Source: Deltaproteobacteria bacterium (GTDB lineage Bacteria > UBA10199 > JACPAL01). From it: DNA of 64,000 nt. The position numbers and the translations under genes are program-made. The stretch covers positions 62,001-126,000 of the forward strand of contig JACPAL010000003.1 in NCBI GenBank assembly GCA_016180855.1, in the 5' to 3' direction. Shown here one piece after another: positions 7,899 through 16,340 of this stretch. The notes beneath the pieces were generated by a model. The model searched no databases, had not been told where the DNA came from, and saw only the letters and a list, made by a program, of their open reading frames with translations. The first letter of the stretch is position 1, and every line of letters starts with the position of its first letter.

Positions 7899-8498
7899 AT
7901 GGGCGATATTGCTATAAAAGATTCCAAGGCCTACGTTGCGTGGCTTCAAGACGCCTCACGCGCTATTGCCGAATGGAGGGTCACTGACCTTGAGACCGCC
8001 TACGCGCGGAGAGGGGCAAAATGTAAACAAGGGGATGATTATAGCTGTGGGGCCCAATCGGCCCTCCAGACCGAGCGGTTAAAAATCGAGGCACAAACGG
8101 CACGGATTCAGGCGGTTCAGATTGAAATTGGGGCAAAAGGTTGTCATACAGAAACGGTCTACCAGTTAGAAAATGCGGCGCGCGTATGTGCTGCGGTATT
8201 AGAATATAGACATGCGCAACCCTCACTTCATGCAAAACCTTCATTGGTCTCAGGAAAATTTGGTTTGTTGGATTCAAGTGCGCCCCTCTTGGGAAAGGAC
8301 CAATATCGTTCCGTGAGGGCATTCGATCGATGTTCAAGGCCCGTCGGTTTCCGAATTGAGAGATATAACCCTTTTGATTTATCCTCCTTCCGAACGTTTT
8401 CTATGCTTGATGGTTCTCCCAAATTCTTGGATCCGTCCTGTTTTGGGCCAGGCATCCTGGAATCACTGCGGATCTATGGAGAAGGAAGAGGATTATGA
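7899..8498 (+). CDS. Uncharacterised protein with CxxGDxYSCGAxSAL motif (copy B)
   Basis: 199 residues, ATG at 7899 preceded by AAGGAGGG. Residues 42-56 read CKQGDDYSCGAQSAL, matching the product of 2828-3307; both have Cys-x7-Cys. The N-terminal ~90 residues look helical (TDLETAYARRGAKC, LQTERLKIEAQTARIQAVQIE). The C-terminal half is different, Ser/Phe/Pro-rich, with no known motif. No signal peptide is seen. It overlaps the next gene by four bases (ATGA), so the two are probably translated together. Function unknown; with copy A it forms a family I do not recognise. Confidence 0.75.
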   Translation: MGDIAIKDSKAYVAWLQDASRAIAEWRVTDLETAYARRGAKCKQGDDYSCGAQSALQTERLKIEAQTARIQAVQIEIGAKGCHTETVYQLENAARVCAAVLEYRHAQPSLHAKPSLVSGKFGLLDSSAPLLGKDQYRSVRAFDRCSRPVGFRIERYNPFDLSSFRTFSMLDGSPKFLDPSCFGPGILESLRIYGEGRGL

Positions 8499-8986
8499 AT
8501 GTAGAGGCTTCTGCCTATTCATCGATCGTCGAGTCGGTACAGCGGTTCTTGGCTTCGATTCCTCAGGAGGCCGATGAGATGGCAACTGTTGAATCGTCGG
8601 TCGGTGCCATTCGAGAGGCGGCGGCTCGGGAAAGGGAGGCATTGGAAGCGCTTGGCCGAACCCTCTCGGTTCCTGCCGGAGTCAGTGGTCATGATGTTGG
8701 TGAGGCTATTTGGCAATATCGAAGGGCGATGTCGATGGTTGTTGTTTTGGCCGAGTCAAACCCTAAAATGAATGCAAGCTTCCTCCGAAATCAGCCTTCT
8801 TGTAGATTGCTCTTGAGGATTTTAGGACAAGACCCCGCCTGTTCCTTAAAACCACCGGCCGCGGATCAGCTTGCGGACGGTCTCAGCTTTCTCATAAGGC
8901 TGGCGAAAGACCCAAGGGCGGTCGGCCTGCTAACCATTGTCGCTGGAGTGGCCGTCTATTCGGCGGTTTCTCCAAAATCGGCTTAA
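8495..8986 (+). CDS. Uncharacterised protein with C-terminal membrane-like segment
   Basis: 163 residues, translationally coupled to the Cys-motif gene upstream through ATGA at 8495-8498. The first half is Ala/Glu-rich and helical (IPQEADEMATVESSVGAIRE, AREREALEALGR). The C-terminus (AVGLLTIVAGVAVYSAV) is hydrophobic enough for one membrane helix, giving a tail-anchored layout. The orphan at 22716-23276 has a similar C-terminal hydrophobic segment but no clear sequence match. The stop overlaps the convergent gpmI end by four bases. Function unknown. Confidence 0.7.
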   Translation: MNVEASAYSSIVESVQRFLASIPQEADEMATVESSVGAIREAAAREREALEALGRTLSVPAGVSGHDVGEAIWQYRRAMSMVVVLAESNPKMNASFLRNQPSCRLLLRILGQDPACSLKPPAADQLADGLSFLIRLAKDPRAVGLLTIVAGVAVYSAVSPKSA

Positions 8987-10500
8987 AAAATTAACGACTC
9001 CCCCGTCATCTCCCTTGGTTTCGAGAGGCCAAGAATTTTGAGGATCGTTGGTGTGACGTCTTTGAGCCCCCCTGTTCTCTTCAGGTGGGCTTGGCGCAGT
9101 GATTCATTGATGAGCAGAAACGGAACCGGGTTCGTGGTATGGGCCGTGTGAGGTCCGCCCTTGGTATCGACCATCTCCTCACAGTTTCCATGATCGGCCG
9201 TGATCATCACGGTCCCCTGACGATTGAGGATTTCATGGACCAGTCTCCCTAGGCATTCATCAACCACCTCAACCGCCCGAATCGTCGCCCTGAGGTCCCC
9301 CGAGTGTCCGACCATATCCGGATTTGCATAGTTCATGATAATAACGGGGCACCCCTCCCGAATCTTTTTTAGGGCCGCCTCTGTTAGCTGATAGGCACTC
9401 ATCTCCGGTTTTTTGTCATAGGTCGGGACATCCTTAGGTGATGGGATCAAAAGCCTCTCCTCCAGTGGAAATGGTTTCTCGACCCCGCCATTTAAGAAAT
9501 AAGTCACATGGGCATACTTCTCCGTCTCGGCCGTATGGAACTGTGAAATTTTATGCTCACCGAGGATCTCTGCGAGGATCCTCTTTGGCCTGTTCGGAGG
9601 AAAGGCGATCGGTAGGTCAAATAACTTGTCGTACTGGGTCATACAGACGAACACCCCCAGTGGTGGAAATCGGTTTCTGGAGAATCCGTCAAACTGCGGA
9701 TCTGTCAGTGCCTGCGTTAGCTCCCGTGCCCGGTCAGGACGGAAATTAAAGAAGAGGACGACATCCCCTTCTTGAATCGCATTCCCTTTTCCAAAGACGA
9801 TCGGCTGGATGAATTCATCCGTGAGATGTTTTTGATAAACCTCTTCGACCGCCTTGAGCGGATCGTTGTGCGCAGAGCCTTTCTTTTCTGTTAACGCCTC
9901 ATAGGCGATCTGGACCCTCTCCCATCTCTTGTCTCGATCCATCGCGTAATAGCGGCCGATCAACGTGGCAATCTCACCAATGCCGGAGGTTTTCATCTCT
10001 CCCTGGAGTCGCCTCAGGTATTCCTGACTGCTCTTGGGCGGGGTATCACGGCCATCCAGAAAACAGTGGACCGAGACCTTTTCCATCTTTTGCATTTTTG
10101 CCATCTGGAAAAGGGCAAACAGGTGACGTTCGTGGCTATGCACGCCACCATCGGAGAGAAGTCCCATCAGGTGAACTCGCTTGCCGGTCTCTTTTGCCAT
10201 TCGAAAGGCGTTTTGAAGGATTGGATTCTCAAAAAAGGAACGATCTTTGATCGACTGGTTGATCCGGCTTAAGTCCTGATTGTTGATCCTCCCCGAACCG
10301 ATCGTGAGGTGTCCTACCTCGGAATTTCCCATGACTCCCGATGGCAAACCGACCGCCTCTCCCGAGGCCTCCAGTTCGGTGTGAGGGTACTGCTTGAGAA
10401 ACCGGTTCCAGTTCGGCATCTGCGCCAGGACGGTTGCGTTTCCTTCACGTACATTCCGAACACCAAAACCGTCGAGAATGATCAAAAGAAGGGGATTCAT
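8983..10500 (-). CDS. gpmI: 2,3-bisphosphoglycerate-independent phosphoglycerate mutase
   Basis: Interconverts 3- and 2-phosphoglycerate in glycolysis and gluconeogenesis using two Mn ions. It has 505 residues, normal for the family. It shows the N-terminal metal-site Asp in LLIILDGFGVR, the phosphorylated Ser60 in SGVMGNSEVGHLTIGSGR, and the alkaline-phosphatase-type metal site MITADHGNCEEM near the C-terminus. It is the last gene of the bolA-proB-proA-rsfS-gpmI series, starting two bases after the rsfS stop region. The other lower-glycolysis genes here (gap, pgk, tpiA) are 20 kb away. Confidence 0.96.
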   Translation of the reverse strand: MNPLLLIILDGFGVRNVREGNATVLAQMPNWNRFLKQYPHTELEASGEAVGLPSGVMGNSEVGHLTIGSGRINNQDLSRINQSIKDRSFFENPILQNAFRMAKETGKRVHLMGLLSDGGVHSHERHLFALFQMAKMQKMEKVSVHCFLDGRDTPPKSSQEYLRRLQGEMKTSGIGEIATLIGRYYAMDRDKRWERVQIAYEALTEKKGSAHNDPLKAVEEVYQKHLTDEFIQPIVFGKGNAIQEGDVVLFFNFRPDRARELTQALTDPQFDGFSRNRFPPLGVFVCMTQYDKLFDLPIAFPPNRPKRILAEILGEHKISQFHTAETEKYAHVTYFLNGGVEKPFPLEERLLIPSPKDVPTYDKKPEMSAYQLTEAALKKIREGCPVIIMNYANPDMVGHSGDLRATIRAVEVVDECLGRLVHEILNRQGTVMITADHGNCEEMVDTKGGPHTAHTTNPVPFLLINESLRQAHLKRTGGLKDVTPTILKILGLSKPREMTGESLIF

Positions 10501-10502
10501 TT

Positions 10503-10883
10503 TTACTTTAGTTTAAAACGAGCGACAGGGGCATCGCTCCAGAGTTTCTCCAGGGCGTAGAAATTCCGTACCTCTTCGTAGAAGACATGTGCGACGACCT
10601 CCCCATAATCGATCAAGATCCAGTGACCTTTTGTATACCCCTCAATCCCGATCGGATGACGGTGACGATGCTTCATCGTCTCCTCGATTCGTTGACAGAT
10701 CGCCTGGACCTGCCGGTCAGACCGGCCGCTGGCGATGACAAAATAATCGGTCAATGCGGTTAGTTCTCTTAAATCTAAGACCTTGAGGTCGATCGCATGA
10801 ACATCGCTCGCCGCCTGAGCGATCCATTTTGCCGTCTCTCTCGATGGATTTCTTTTTTTGCTTGAGTTGATTTTTTTATTCAC
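10503..10883 (-). CDS. rsfS: Ribosomal silencing factor RsfS
   Basis: Binds ribosomal protein uL14 on the large subunit and blocks subunit joining under starvation. 126 residues; the family core is clear: AIDLKVLDLRELTALTDYFV, IASGRSDRQVQAI, GYTKGHWILIDYGEVVAHVF and REFYALE-like RNFYALEKLW. The start is a GTG at 10883 that overlaps the end of proA by eight bases, so translation should be coupled. The proA-rsfS link is common in bacteria. Confidence 0.95.
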   Translation of the reverse strand: MNKKINSSKKRNPSRETAKWIAQAASDVHAIDLKVLDLRELTALTDYFVIASGRSDRQVQAICQRIEETMKHRHRHPIGIEGYTKGHWILIDYGEVVAHVFYEEVRNFYALEKLWSDAPVARFKLK

Positions 10884-12132
10884 GGATCTGGCCGTTTCCT
10901 TTCACAACGAATTTGGTTGTTGTCAATTCCTCAAGACCCATCGGTCCGAAGGCGTGCAGTTTCGTGGTGCTAATCCCCATTTCCGCACCCAATCCAAGCT
11001 GGCCGCCGTCGTTGAAGCGGGTCGAGGCGTTCCAAAGAACAACGGAGGAATCAAGGCGTCTTAAAAACTCCGCTGCCGTCTTCCGGTTCTCTGTCACAAT
11101 CGACTCGGTATGGGATGATCCATATTTCTGAATATGCCTGATAACCTCTTCAAGGCCTGGTACAACACGAACCGCCAAAATAAGATCCAGGTATTCCGCC
11201 GACCAATCCTTTTTGGTTGCCTTATTGACGTGAGGGACGATCTTCCGCACCCCGGCATCTCCGCGGATCTCCACACCGGCCTCTTCCATCTTTTTCACGA
11301 TACGCGGGAGGAAATGGGGGGCGATCTTTTCATGAACCAGCAATGTTTCCATCGCATTGCAGACGCCGGGACGTTGGACCTTGGCATTAAAGGCGATTTT
11401 TTCGGCCATCTCCAGGTTGGCCTCTTCATCGACAAAGATATGGCAGACCCCTTTATCATGCTTGAGGACAGGAATTTTGGAGTGTCTTTCAATCCACCGC
11501 ATCAAACCTTCTCCCCCGCGAGGGATGATCAGATCAATAGTGCCGCTCTGTCGCACAAGACTCTCCATCCCTTGTCTTGCAGTCGTCTCCACAACCTGAA
11601 TCATATCGGGATTTTTGTTATCCTTCTTGAGAACTCCCTGGAGAATCCTGCCCAAAATCCGATTCGAGAAGAACGCCTCCGATCCTCCTCTCAAGAGGAT
11701 CGCATTGCCCGATTTAAGGCAGAGACCTGCCGCATCGACCGTCACGTTCGGTCGTGACTCGTAAATCATTCCGATGACACCGAGGGGAATCCTGATCCGG
11801 CTGACCTCCAATCGATTCGGGCGTACCCAGGACTTTACTATTTGTCCCACAGGATCCGGGAGCCCACTCACCTCCTGAAGTCTATGGGCCATCTCCTCAA
11901 TTCTTTTATCGGTTAAGGTCAGGCGATCCGTCAGGGCAGGAGAGAGTTTTTTTTGCCAAGCCTCTTTTAAATCCTTTTGATTCTGTTTATGGATCGTTTC
12001 CTTCTGGGCCAAAAGTGCATCCGCCATCTGGAGAAGGAGATAATTTTTCGCTTCCGTCGGCATAATGGCGACCTCCCGTGCCGCCTCTCGTGCCCTTTCC
12101 GCCATCCGTTGAATTTTTTTGGCGAGTATCAT
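10876..12132 (-). CDS. proA: Gamma-glutamyl phosphate reductase
   Basis: Second step of proline synthesis: NADPH-dependent reduction of gamma-glutamyl phosphate to glutamate semialdehyde. 418 residues in the aldehyde-dehydrogenase fold. The catalytic Cys is in RPGVCNAMETLLVH; IPLGVIGMIYESRPNVTVDA and LRGGSEAFFSN are family signatures. The ATG overlaps the end of proB as ATGA at 12129-12132, as expected for enzymes that pass on a labile intermediate. Confidence 0.96.
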   Translation of the reverse strand: MILAKKIQRMAERAREAAREVAIMPTEAKNYLLLQMADALLAQKETIHKQNQKDLKEAWQKKLSPALTDRLTLTDKRIEEMAHRLQEVSGLPDPVGQIVKSWVRPNRLEVSRIRIPLGVIGMIYESRPNVTVDAAGLCLKSGNAILLRGGSEAFFSNRILGRILQGVLKKDNKNPDMIQVVETTARQGMESLVRQSGTIDLIIPRGGEGLMRWIERHSKIPVLKHDKGVCHIFVDEEANLEMAEKIAFNAKVQRPGVCNAMETLLVHEKIAPHFLPRIVKKMEEAGVEIRGDAGVRKIVPHVNKATKKDWSAEYLDLILAVRVVPGLEEVIRHIQKYGSSHTESIVTENRKTAAEFLRRLDSSVVLWNASTRFNDGGQLGLGAEMGISTTKLHAFGPMGLEELTTTKFVVKGNGQIRE

Positions 12133-13265
12133 GTTAACACCAGGTCGTCCCGATGGACTACCTCATCCGGTCCTTTGTAACCCAACCTCTTCTCGATCTC
12201 AGATGTCTTCTCTCCTTTAATCTTTTGAATCTCTTGCGAGCTATAAGAGGAGAGTCCCCGGCCGATAACGATTCCTTGAGGGTTGCAAATATCAACGGCA
12301 TCCCCTTGAACGAAACTTCCTTTAATCTCCTCGATACCGGAGGGAAGGAGGCTCTTTTTCTTGTCAATCAGGGCGTGGCAGGCCCCTTCGTCGAGCAAGA
12401 GAGTTCCCCTTGATTGAAGTGTATGGGCAATCCAATGTTTTCGTGCGGTCAGACTGTCACGTTCCGGAAGGAATAACGTTCCTACGGCCTCCGCTGCAAA
12501 AATCTTTTGGAGAATTTTCGGATCCTGACCATTGGCAATAATTGTCGGGATTCCATACTCGGCCGCCTTGCGACAGGCCTCCAGCTTGGACCTCATTCCT
12601 CCAACCGTCGTGTGGGAGGTCTCCTGGCCTGTTTTTTCAACAAGTGCGGTGTCTACGGATCGGACCAGTGGAATTTGAGTGGCCCCCGCCTCTCTCGTTG
12701 GGTTAGCGGTGAAGAGGCCGTCCTGATCTGTCAGGAGGATGAGTAGGTCGGCATCAACCACGTTGGTTGTTAATGCTGCCAGGTTGTCATTGTCACCAAA
12801 CCGGATCTCTTCGACCGCCACCGTATCATTTTCGTTAATGATCGGTAGTGCCTTCCGCCTTAAAAGTTCAAAAAGGGTATGCTTGGCATTCAAAAACCGG
12901 GTGCGATCCTCCAGATCGCTTCGTGTGAGAAGGAGCTGGGCAACGTCGATTTTTGATCGGGCCAGAAGTTTTTGATAACAACTGATCAGAAAAGGCTGCC
13001 CAAGCGAGGCACAGGCCTGGAGCTCAGAAATTTTAGAGGGACGTTTCTGAAAGCCCCACCTTTGCATTCCCGAGGCGATAGCACCGGATGAGACCAAAAC
13101 CAGTTGAAATCCCTTTTTATGGAGACACGAAACACCACGGACCAGTTCGGAGAGTCTCTTGAGAGAAAGGCGACCTGCTTGGTCTTTAAGGACGCTCGAC
13201 CCTATCTTGATCACCACCCGGCCTGTTTTTTTGATGATCGATTGACGTTGTTGTTCGGTACCCAC
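12129..13265 (-). CDS. proB: Glutamate 5-kinase
   Basis: ATP-dependent phosphorylation of glutamate, first step of proline synthesis. 378 residues: an amino-acid-kinase domain (VVIKIGSSVLKD, LVSSGAIASG, INENDTVAVEEIRFGDND, LLILLTDQDGLF, GTGGM-like TTVGGMRSKLEA) and a C-terminal PUA domain from about residue 285. The start is a GTG at 13265, directly after the bolA stop. No strong ribosome-binding site is seen, so coupling to bolA is likely. Proline feedback on the kinase domain is a family property. Confidence 0.95.
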   Translation of the reverse strand: MGTEQQRQSIIKKTGRVVIKIGSSVLKDQAGRLSLKRLSELVRGVSCLHKKGFQLVLVSSGAIASGMQRWGFQKRPSKISELQACASLGQPFLISCYQKLLARSKIDVAQLLLTRSDLEDRTRFLNAKHTLFELLRRKALPIINENDTVAVEEIRFGDNDNLAALTTNVVDADLLILLTDQDGLFTANPTREAGATQIPLVRSVDTALVEKTGQETSHTTVGGMRSKLEACRKAAEYGIPTIIANGQDPKILQKIFAAEAVGTLFLPERDSLTARKHWIAHTLQSRGTLLLDEGACHALIDKKKSLLPSGIEEIKGSFVQGDAVDICNPQGIVIGRGLSSYSSQEIQKIKGEKTSEIEKRLGYKGPDEVVHRDDLVLT

Positions 13266-13514
13266 TTAAGCGAATTTTGCCCATTCTTCCGGGGTGTAGG
13301 TTTTTAACGAGAAGGCATGAAGGTCGCCGGAGGCGATCTCCGATTCGAAAACGCCTTTGATCATCCGGTGTTGCTCCAGCATCCTTTTCCCCTCAAAGGC
13401 CGGAGAAACCACAATCACCTGCCAATGGTCTTTTGTTCCTGTGAGATCCCGGATCTGGATGGTAGAACCGGGGAAGCTCTGCTGTATTTTTCTTTCAATT
13501 TCTGATGGGGTCAC
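13266..13514 (-). CDS. BolA family protein
   Basis: 82 residues of the BolA/IbaG fold, whose members pair with monothiol glutaredoxins and take part in iron-sulfur handling. Visible family features are LTGTKDHWQVIVVSPAFEGK, LEQHRMIKGVF and the C-terminal LHAFSLKTYTPEEW. The invariant His is in EQHRM. The start seems to be GTG at 13514, with no good ribosome-binding site, so the exact start is uncertain. No glutaredoxin gene is adjacent. It is the first gene of the pro-rsfS-gpmI series. Confidence 0.88.
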   Translation of the reverse strand: MTPSEIERKIQQSFPGSTIQIRDLTGTKDHWQVIVVSPAFEGKRMLEQHRMIKGVFESEIASGDLHAFSLKTYTPEEWAKFA

Positions 13515-13597
13515 GGTACTTTTTTAAGACAATCGACGCACCTTGTCGAGTGGTTTGTCTTGTTTTCATGGGGTGGGCGGGACAAAGATCCTTTTTT

Positions 13598-13724
13598 GGG
13601 CACCTCGAAAAAAGACCCAGATGCAAGGCGCCCGCAAGGACGCGACCGGAGCGTACTTTCGTGGTACGTGAGGACGCGGACGAAGCGGGCAACGCAGCAG
13701 ATGGGTGGTTTTTTAGAGGTGCCC
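13598..13724. repeat. Long palindromic element with CATCTGCTGCGTTGCCC core (copy 1)
   Basis: 127 bp bounded by GGGCACCTC and GAGGTGCCC. Inside, CAGATGCAAGGCGCCCGC faces GCGGGCAACGCAGCAGATG, with a further inner hairpin (GCGTAC/GTACGT) near the centre, so the entire element can fold. On the minus strand it holds ATCTGCTGCGTTG and GCCTTGCATCTGGG, both also present at 43435-43521. It ends exactly at the stop codon of the histone-fold gene and lies upstream of bolA. It could serve as a 3'-end structure for the histone transcript. Confidence 0.85.
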
Positions 13725-13930
13725 TAAACAGTTGGGGTTGATGAGTCGGAGGGGAAGTCCCGATCCATGACCGTCTTACGGCCGTCGGCCTGGGCCTTGA
13801 CAATCGCCTCATCGCACAACTTCTTGATCGCCTCGGAAAGCACGCCGAGGGTGCTGGCGGAGGTACTCATTTGGGATTTATCGCGGATATACTGTTTTAT
13901 TTTTGAAGCAACAACGAGAAGATCACTCAT
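13724..13930 (-). CDS. Bacterial histone-fold DNA-binding protein
   Basis: 68 residues resembling the minimal histone-fold proteins described from Bdellovibrio and related bacteria. Helix 1 is LLVVASKIKQYIRDK; the long central helix runs from about MSTSASTLGVLSEAIKK through LCDEAIVKAQADG. It is followed by the RKTVMDRD loop, equivalent to the RKTV-x3-D loop of archaeal histones. Helix 3 is cut short, as in bacterial members. Start: ATG at 13930 with GGAG seven bases upstream; the longer open frame over the pseudouridine-synthase gene is chance. It probably binds DNA as a dimer in the nucleoid. It diverges from the pseudouridine synthase gene 45 bp away. Confidence 0.87.
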   Translation of the reverse strand: MSDLLVVASKIKQYIRDKSQMSTSASTLGVLSEAIKKLCDEAIVKAQADGRKTVMDRDFPSDSSTPTV

Positions 13931-13975
13931 GAAAGGCTCCTTTCTTTGCTTGAGGTGGACTGATATAACAGGCCT

Positions 13976-14743
13976 ATGGACAAAGGCAAAAGAAATCTGA
14001 GGGTACAAAAATTTCTTTCGCAGGCCGGGATGGCATCGCGACGAGAGGCGGAAGGCTGGATTCGGGAAGGGAGGGTTGAGATTCATCGTAAAGGCTTGGC
14101 CAGGAGGATCTCCGCACAAATTGGCGAGGTCGTTGATCCGGACGAGGACGGGGTATTTGTTGATGGAGTAAAAATTCGGGAAACCCAAAAACATGTCTAC
14201 TACCTCTTTCACAAGCCAAAGAATGTCATGGTGACACGAAAGGATCCGGAGAATCGTCCGACGATTTATGATTATCTGAAAGGGATTCCGGAGCGGGTTA
14301 ATTATGTGGGTCGTCTTGATTTTGATTCGGAGGGGCTCATTCTTCTCACAAACGACGGTACGCTTCATCACCGCCTGACGCATCCTGGGTCCAAGGTGAC
14401 AAAAAAGTATCAGGTGGAGGTTTCTTGTATGGGGACATCCCTCAAAGACGCGATTTGTCAATTAGCCTCAGGTATCAACATCGGTGATTATGTCACGGCC
14501 CCCTGTGAGATCAGAATTTTGAGTCAAGGGTCCAAGAGCACCTGGGTTGAAATGACACTCACGGAGGGGAAACAACGCCAGATTCGACGGATGTGGGACA
14601 AGATAGGTTTTCAGACCTTAAGACTGATTCGTGTGGCGATCGGCCCGCTCAACTTAGGAGATCTTTCAAAGGGGAGATATCGAAAATTGGATGATCGAGA
14701 GATTCAACTTTTGGAAAAGGGGCCTATTGAGCGGAGTCCTTAA
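13976..14743 (+). CDS. rRNA pseudouridine synthase, RsuA/RluB family
   Basis: 255 residues: an N-terminal S4 RNA-binding domain (LRVQKFLSQAGMASRREAE) and an RsuA-type pseudouridine synthase domain with the catalytic Asp in GRLDFDSEGLILLTNDG. GKQRQIRRMWDKIGF is the family's C-terminal signature. It should modify one uridine of 16S or 23S rRNA; length and order suggest RluB (23S) but the target is not fixed. There is no ribosome-binding site, and TATAAC at 13964-13969 sits 12 bases before the ATG, which would give an almost leaderless mRNA. The 3' end overlaps the convergent gene by 20 bases. Confidence 0.93.
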   Translation: MDKGKRNLRVQKFLSQAGMASRREAEGWIREGRVEIHRKGLARRISAQIGEVVDPDEDGVFVDGVKIRETQKHVYYLFHKPKNVMVTRKDPENRPTIYDYLKGIPERVNYVGRLDFDSEGLILLTNDGTLHHRLTHPGSKVTKKYQVEVSCMGTSLKDAICQLASGINIGDYVTAPCEIRILSQGSKSTWVEMTLTEGKQRQIRRMWDKIGFQTLRLIRVAIGPLNLGDLSKGRYRKLDDREIQLLEKGPIERSP

Positions 14744-16340
14744 GGAGCTCTAGAATCTTTTCTTCCTGTCCGGTCCTCTCCTCCTTCCTTCGGAGATAAG
14801 CTCGATACTCGATGAGTGCCGCATGATGCCGATCATTCTTTGCCCACATCTGTTTGATTTTTTCGATGTTCAAAGGGGATGGAACATACTCCCAGGCCTC
14901 AGGATTAAACCGTCCGATATCCCTAGTCAGAAATCGCGTTAAACCTTGAAACGCCTTCTCCTTGTCGTCGGGAGGGGCGTGATCGATCGCCTCAATCTTC
15001 ACAGAAAGTTTCTTCTGCCAGATTTCCGGAACCCCTTCGTAAACCGGGAAGAGCTCATTGACCATGGCAGAGCCACCAACACTGAAGATATAATCGGCCA
15101 CGACGCTTGCCCAGTGGGTTGAGCCCAGGGCGGATTGAACCGCCTGTGATGGCCACATCAGGGTGAGGTATCGGAGCTCGTGTGCCTTTTGGCAGTTCTC
15201 CCAGTTTTGGCCGTTCATTCTGGAGCTTAAATTGTTCATGGCGGGACCGATAAAGATCCCGTACTTCAAGACCAGTTCAACGGTGCGTGCGGCAATATTG
15301 GCGACTCCGGGCTTTCTCGGGAGGTCACCCAGTATGATCCATGGCATAATGAGCCCCATATAGCCCCAGACATTGGCCCCGACGACTCGGCCGGTGTCAA
15401 TCCCCGTCCACTTACGACCGCTACGATTTTGGTAATAACCTTCCAATATAACATCAAAGAAAAGCATGAGAACGGCTGCTCGTCTAATAACAGAAAGATT
15501 TTTTTCAAATCCGTAGAGGAGTCGGATTCCGACGACATTGACCACCAGAATCATTGCCAAAGAGGCACCGATCCCTTTTTGATCCCCGAGGCTTTCACGG
15601 ATATTTGCCAGGTATTCATGGCTAAAATCCCCCAAAATGTCCAAGCCAATGTAGTGATAACGTGCAACCTTGGTTAAAACAGATTTGGATAATCCACTTT
15701 TCCCTGCCAGGTGAGACGTTGGGAGCCCTCCACAGAATCCACCCAGAAAAAAGGCGAGTAGCGCATTTTCAACGATCTCATTGTTTTGTTTTTCCTTTTT
15801 TTTGAGGGACATGTCGCAAAGGTCATATCCGAGCCTTGTGGCACCGCTATAGAGACCAATTTGCAGGTAATTTTGCCAGTATTGTGGAGAACGAACGGCA
15901 TGAACGGCATTTAGGGTAAGCTCTCTAAATTTATTCAAAACGCCTTTTCGGACATCACTAAAGAAAAAAACTCCCCCCAGCAGACCACCACCTCCCCCCA
16001 GGATCATCCCCTGGATAGCGGTTATTTTAATCTGGTCGTAGTCAACTTGATAGTCATCAGCGAGTCCAGCCGCACCTGCCTCTGCCAACAAGGTTAGAGC
16101 GGCACTTCCGAATCCACCCACGGCAGCTCCGGTGAGCATTCCGGCCAAGGAGCCGAACCAAAACCTTTTTGTTGCTGGCAGTTTTGTAAGCCAGCCCCCG
16201 GTTGAGGGAGGTGATCCAACAAAAGAGTCGAGTGAAAGCGTTCTGGAGAGATGAATAGCCGATATCGCCCCTGCCCCCAATGAGACAAGATTCGAAATGC
16301 GCTGACCAGTCTCCTGCTTGATCGGTAAATCTGACCTCAT
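14724..16340 (-). CDS. Uncharacterised multi-pass membrane protein
   Basis: About 538 residues from the ATG at 16340, with weak GGGAAAG upstream; an in-frame GTG at 16469 would add 43 residues lacking membrane character. I do not recognise the family. It has many hydrophobic, Gly-rich segments (FGSLAGMLTGAAVGGFGSAA, GMILGGGGGLLGGVFFF, ALLAFFLGGFCGGLP, MILVVNVVGIRLLYG), so about 8-10 membrane passes are likely. A charged helical C-terminal tail of ~110 residues follows (RHHAALIEYRAYLRRKEERT). The gene at 29278-30522 encodes another orphan of the same design. No catalytic motif is seen. Confidence 0.7.
   Translation of the reverse strand: MRSDLPIKQETGQRISNLVSLGAGAISAIHLSRTLSLDSFVGSPPSTGGWLTKLPATKRFWFGSLAGMLTGAAVGGFGSAALTLLAEAGAAGLADDYQVDYDQIKITAIQGMILGGGGGLLGGVFFFSDVRKGVLNKFRELTLNAVHAVRSPQYWQNYLQIGLYSGATRLGYDLCDMSLKKKEKQNNEIVENALLAFFLGGFCGGLPTSHLAGKSGLSKSVLTKVARYHYIGLDILGDFSHEYLANIRESLGDQKGIGASLAMILVVNVVGIRLLYGFEKNLSVIRRAAVLMLFFDVILEGYYQNRSGRKWTGIDTGRVVGANVWGYMGLIMPWIILGDLPRKPGVANIAARTVELVLKYGIFIGPAMNNLSSRMNGQNWENCQKAHELRYLTLMWPSQAVQSALGSTHWASVVADYIFSVGGSAMVNELFPVYEGVPEIWQKKLSVKIEAIDHAPPDDKEKAFQGLTRFLTRDIGRFNPEAWEYVPSPLNIEKIKQMWAKNDRHHAALIEYRAYLRRKEERTGQEEKILELLKDSAQ

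Noticed and set aside
13495-13812. Arg/Pro-rich open frame through the palindromic element
   Set aside because: Low-complexity translation of a GC-rich repeat, antisense or out of frame to bolA and the histone gene.
13724-14461. Long minus-strand open frame (about 245 codons) over the pseudouridine synthase gene
   Set aside because: Only its last 68 codons, from the ATG at 13930 with a good ribosome-binding site, encode a recognisable protein (histone fold). The rest is antisense to a clear gene.
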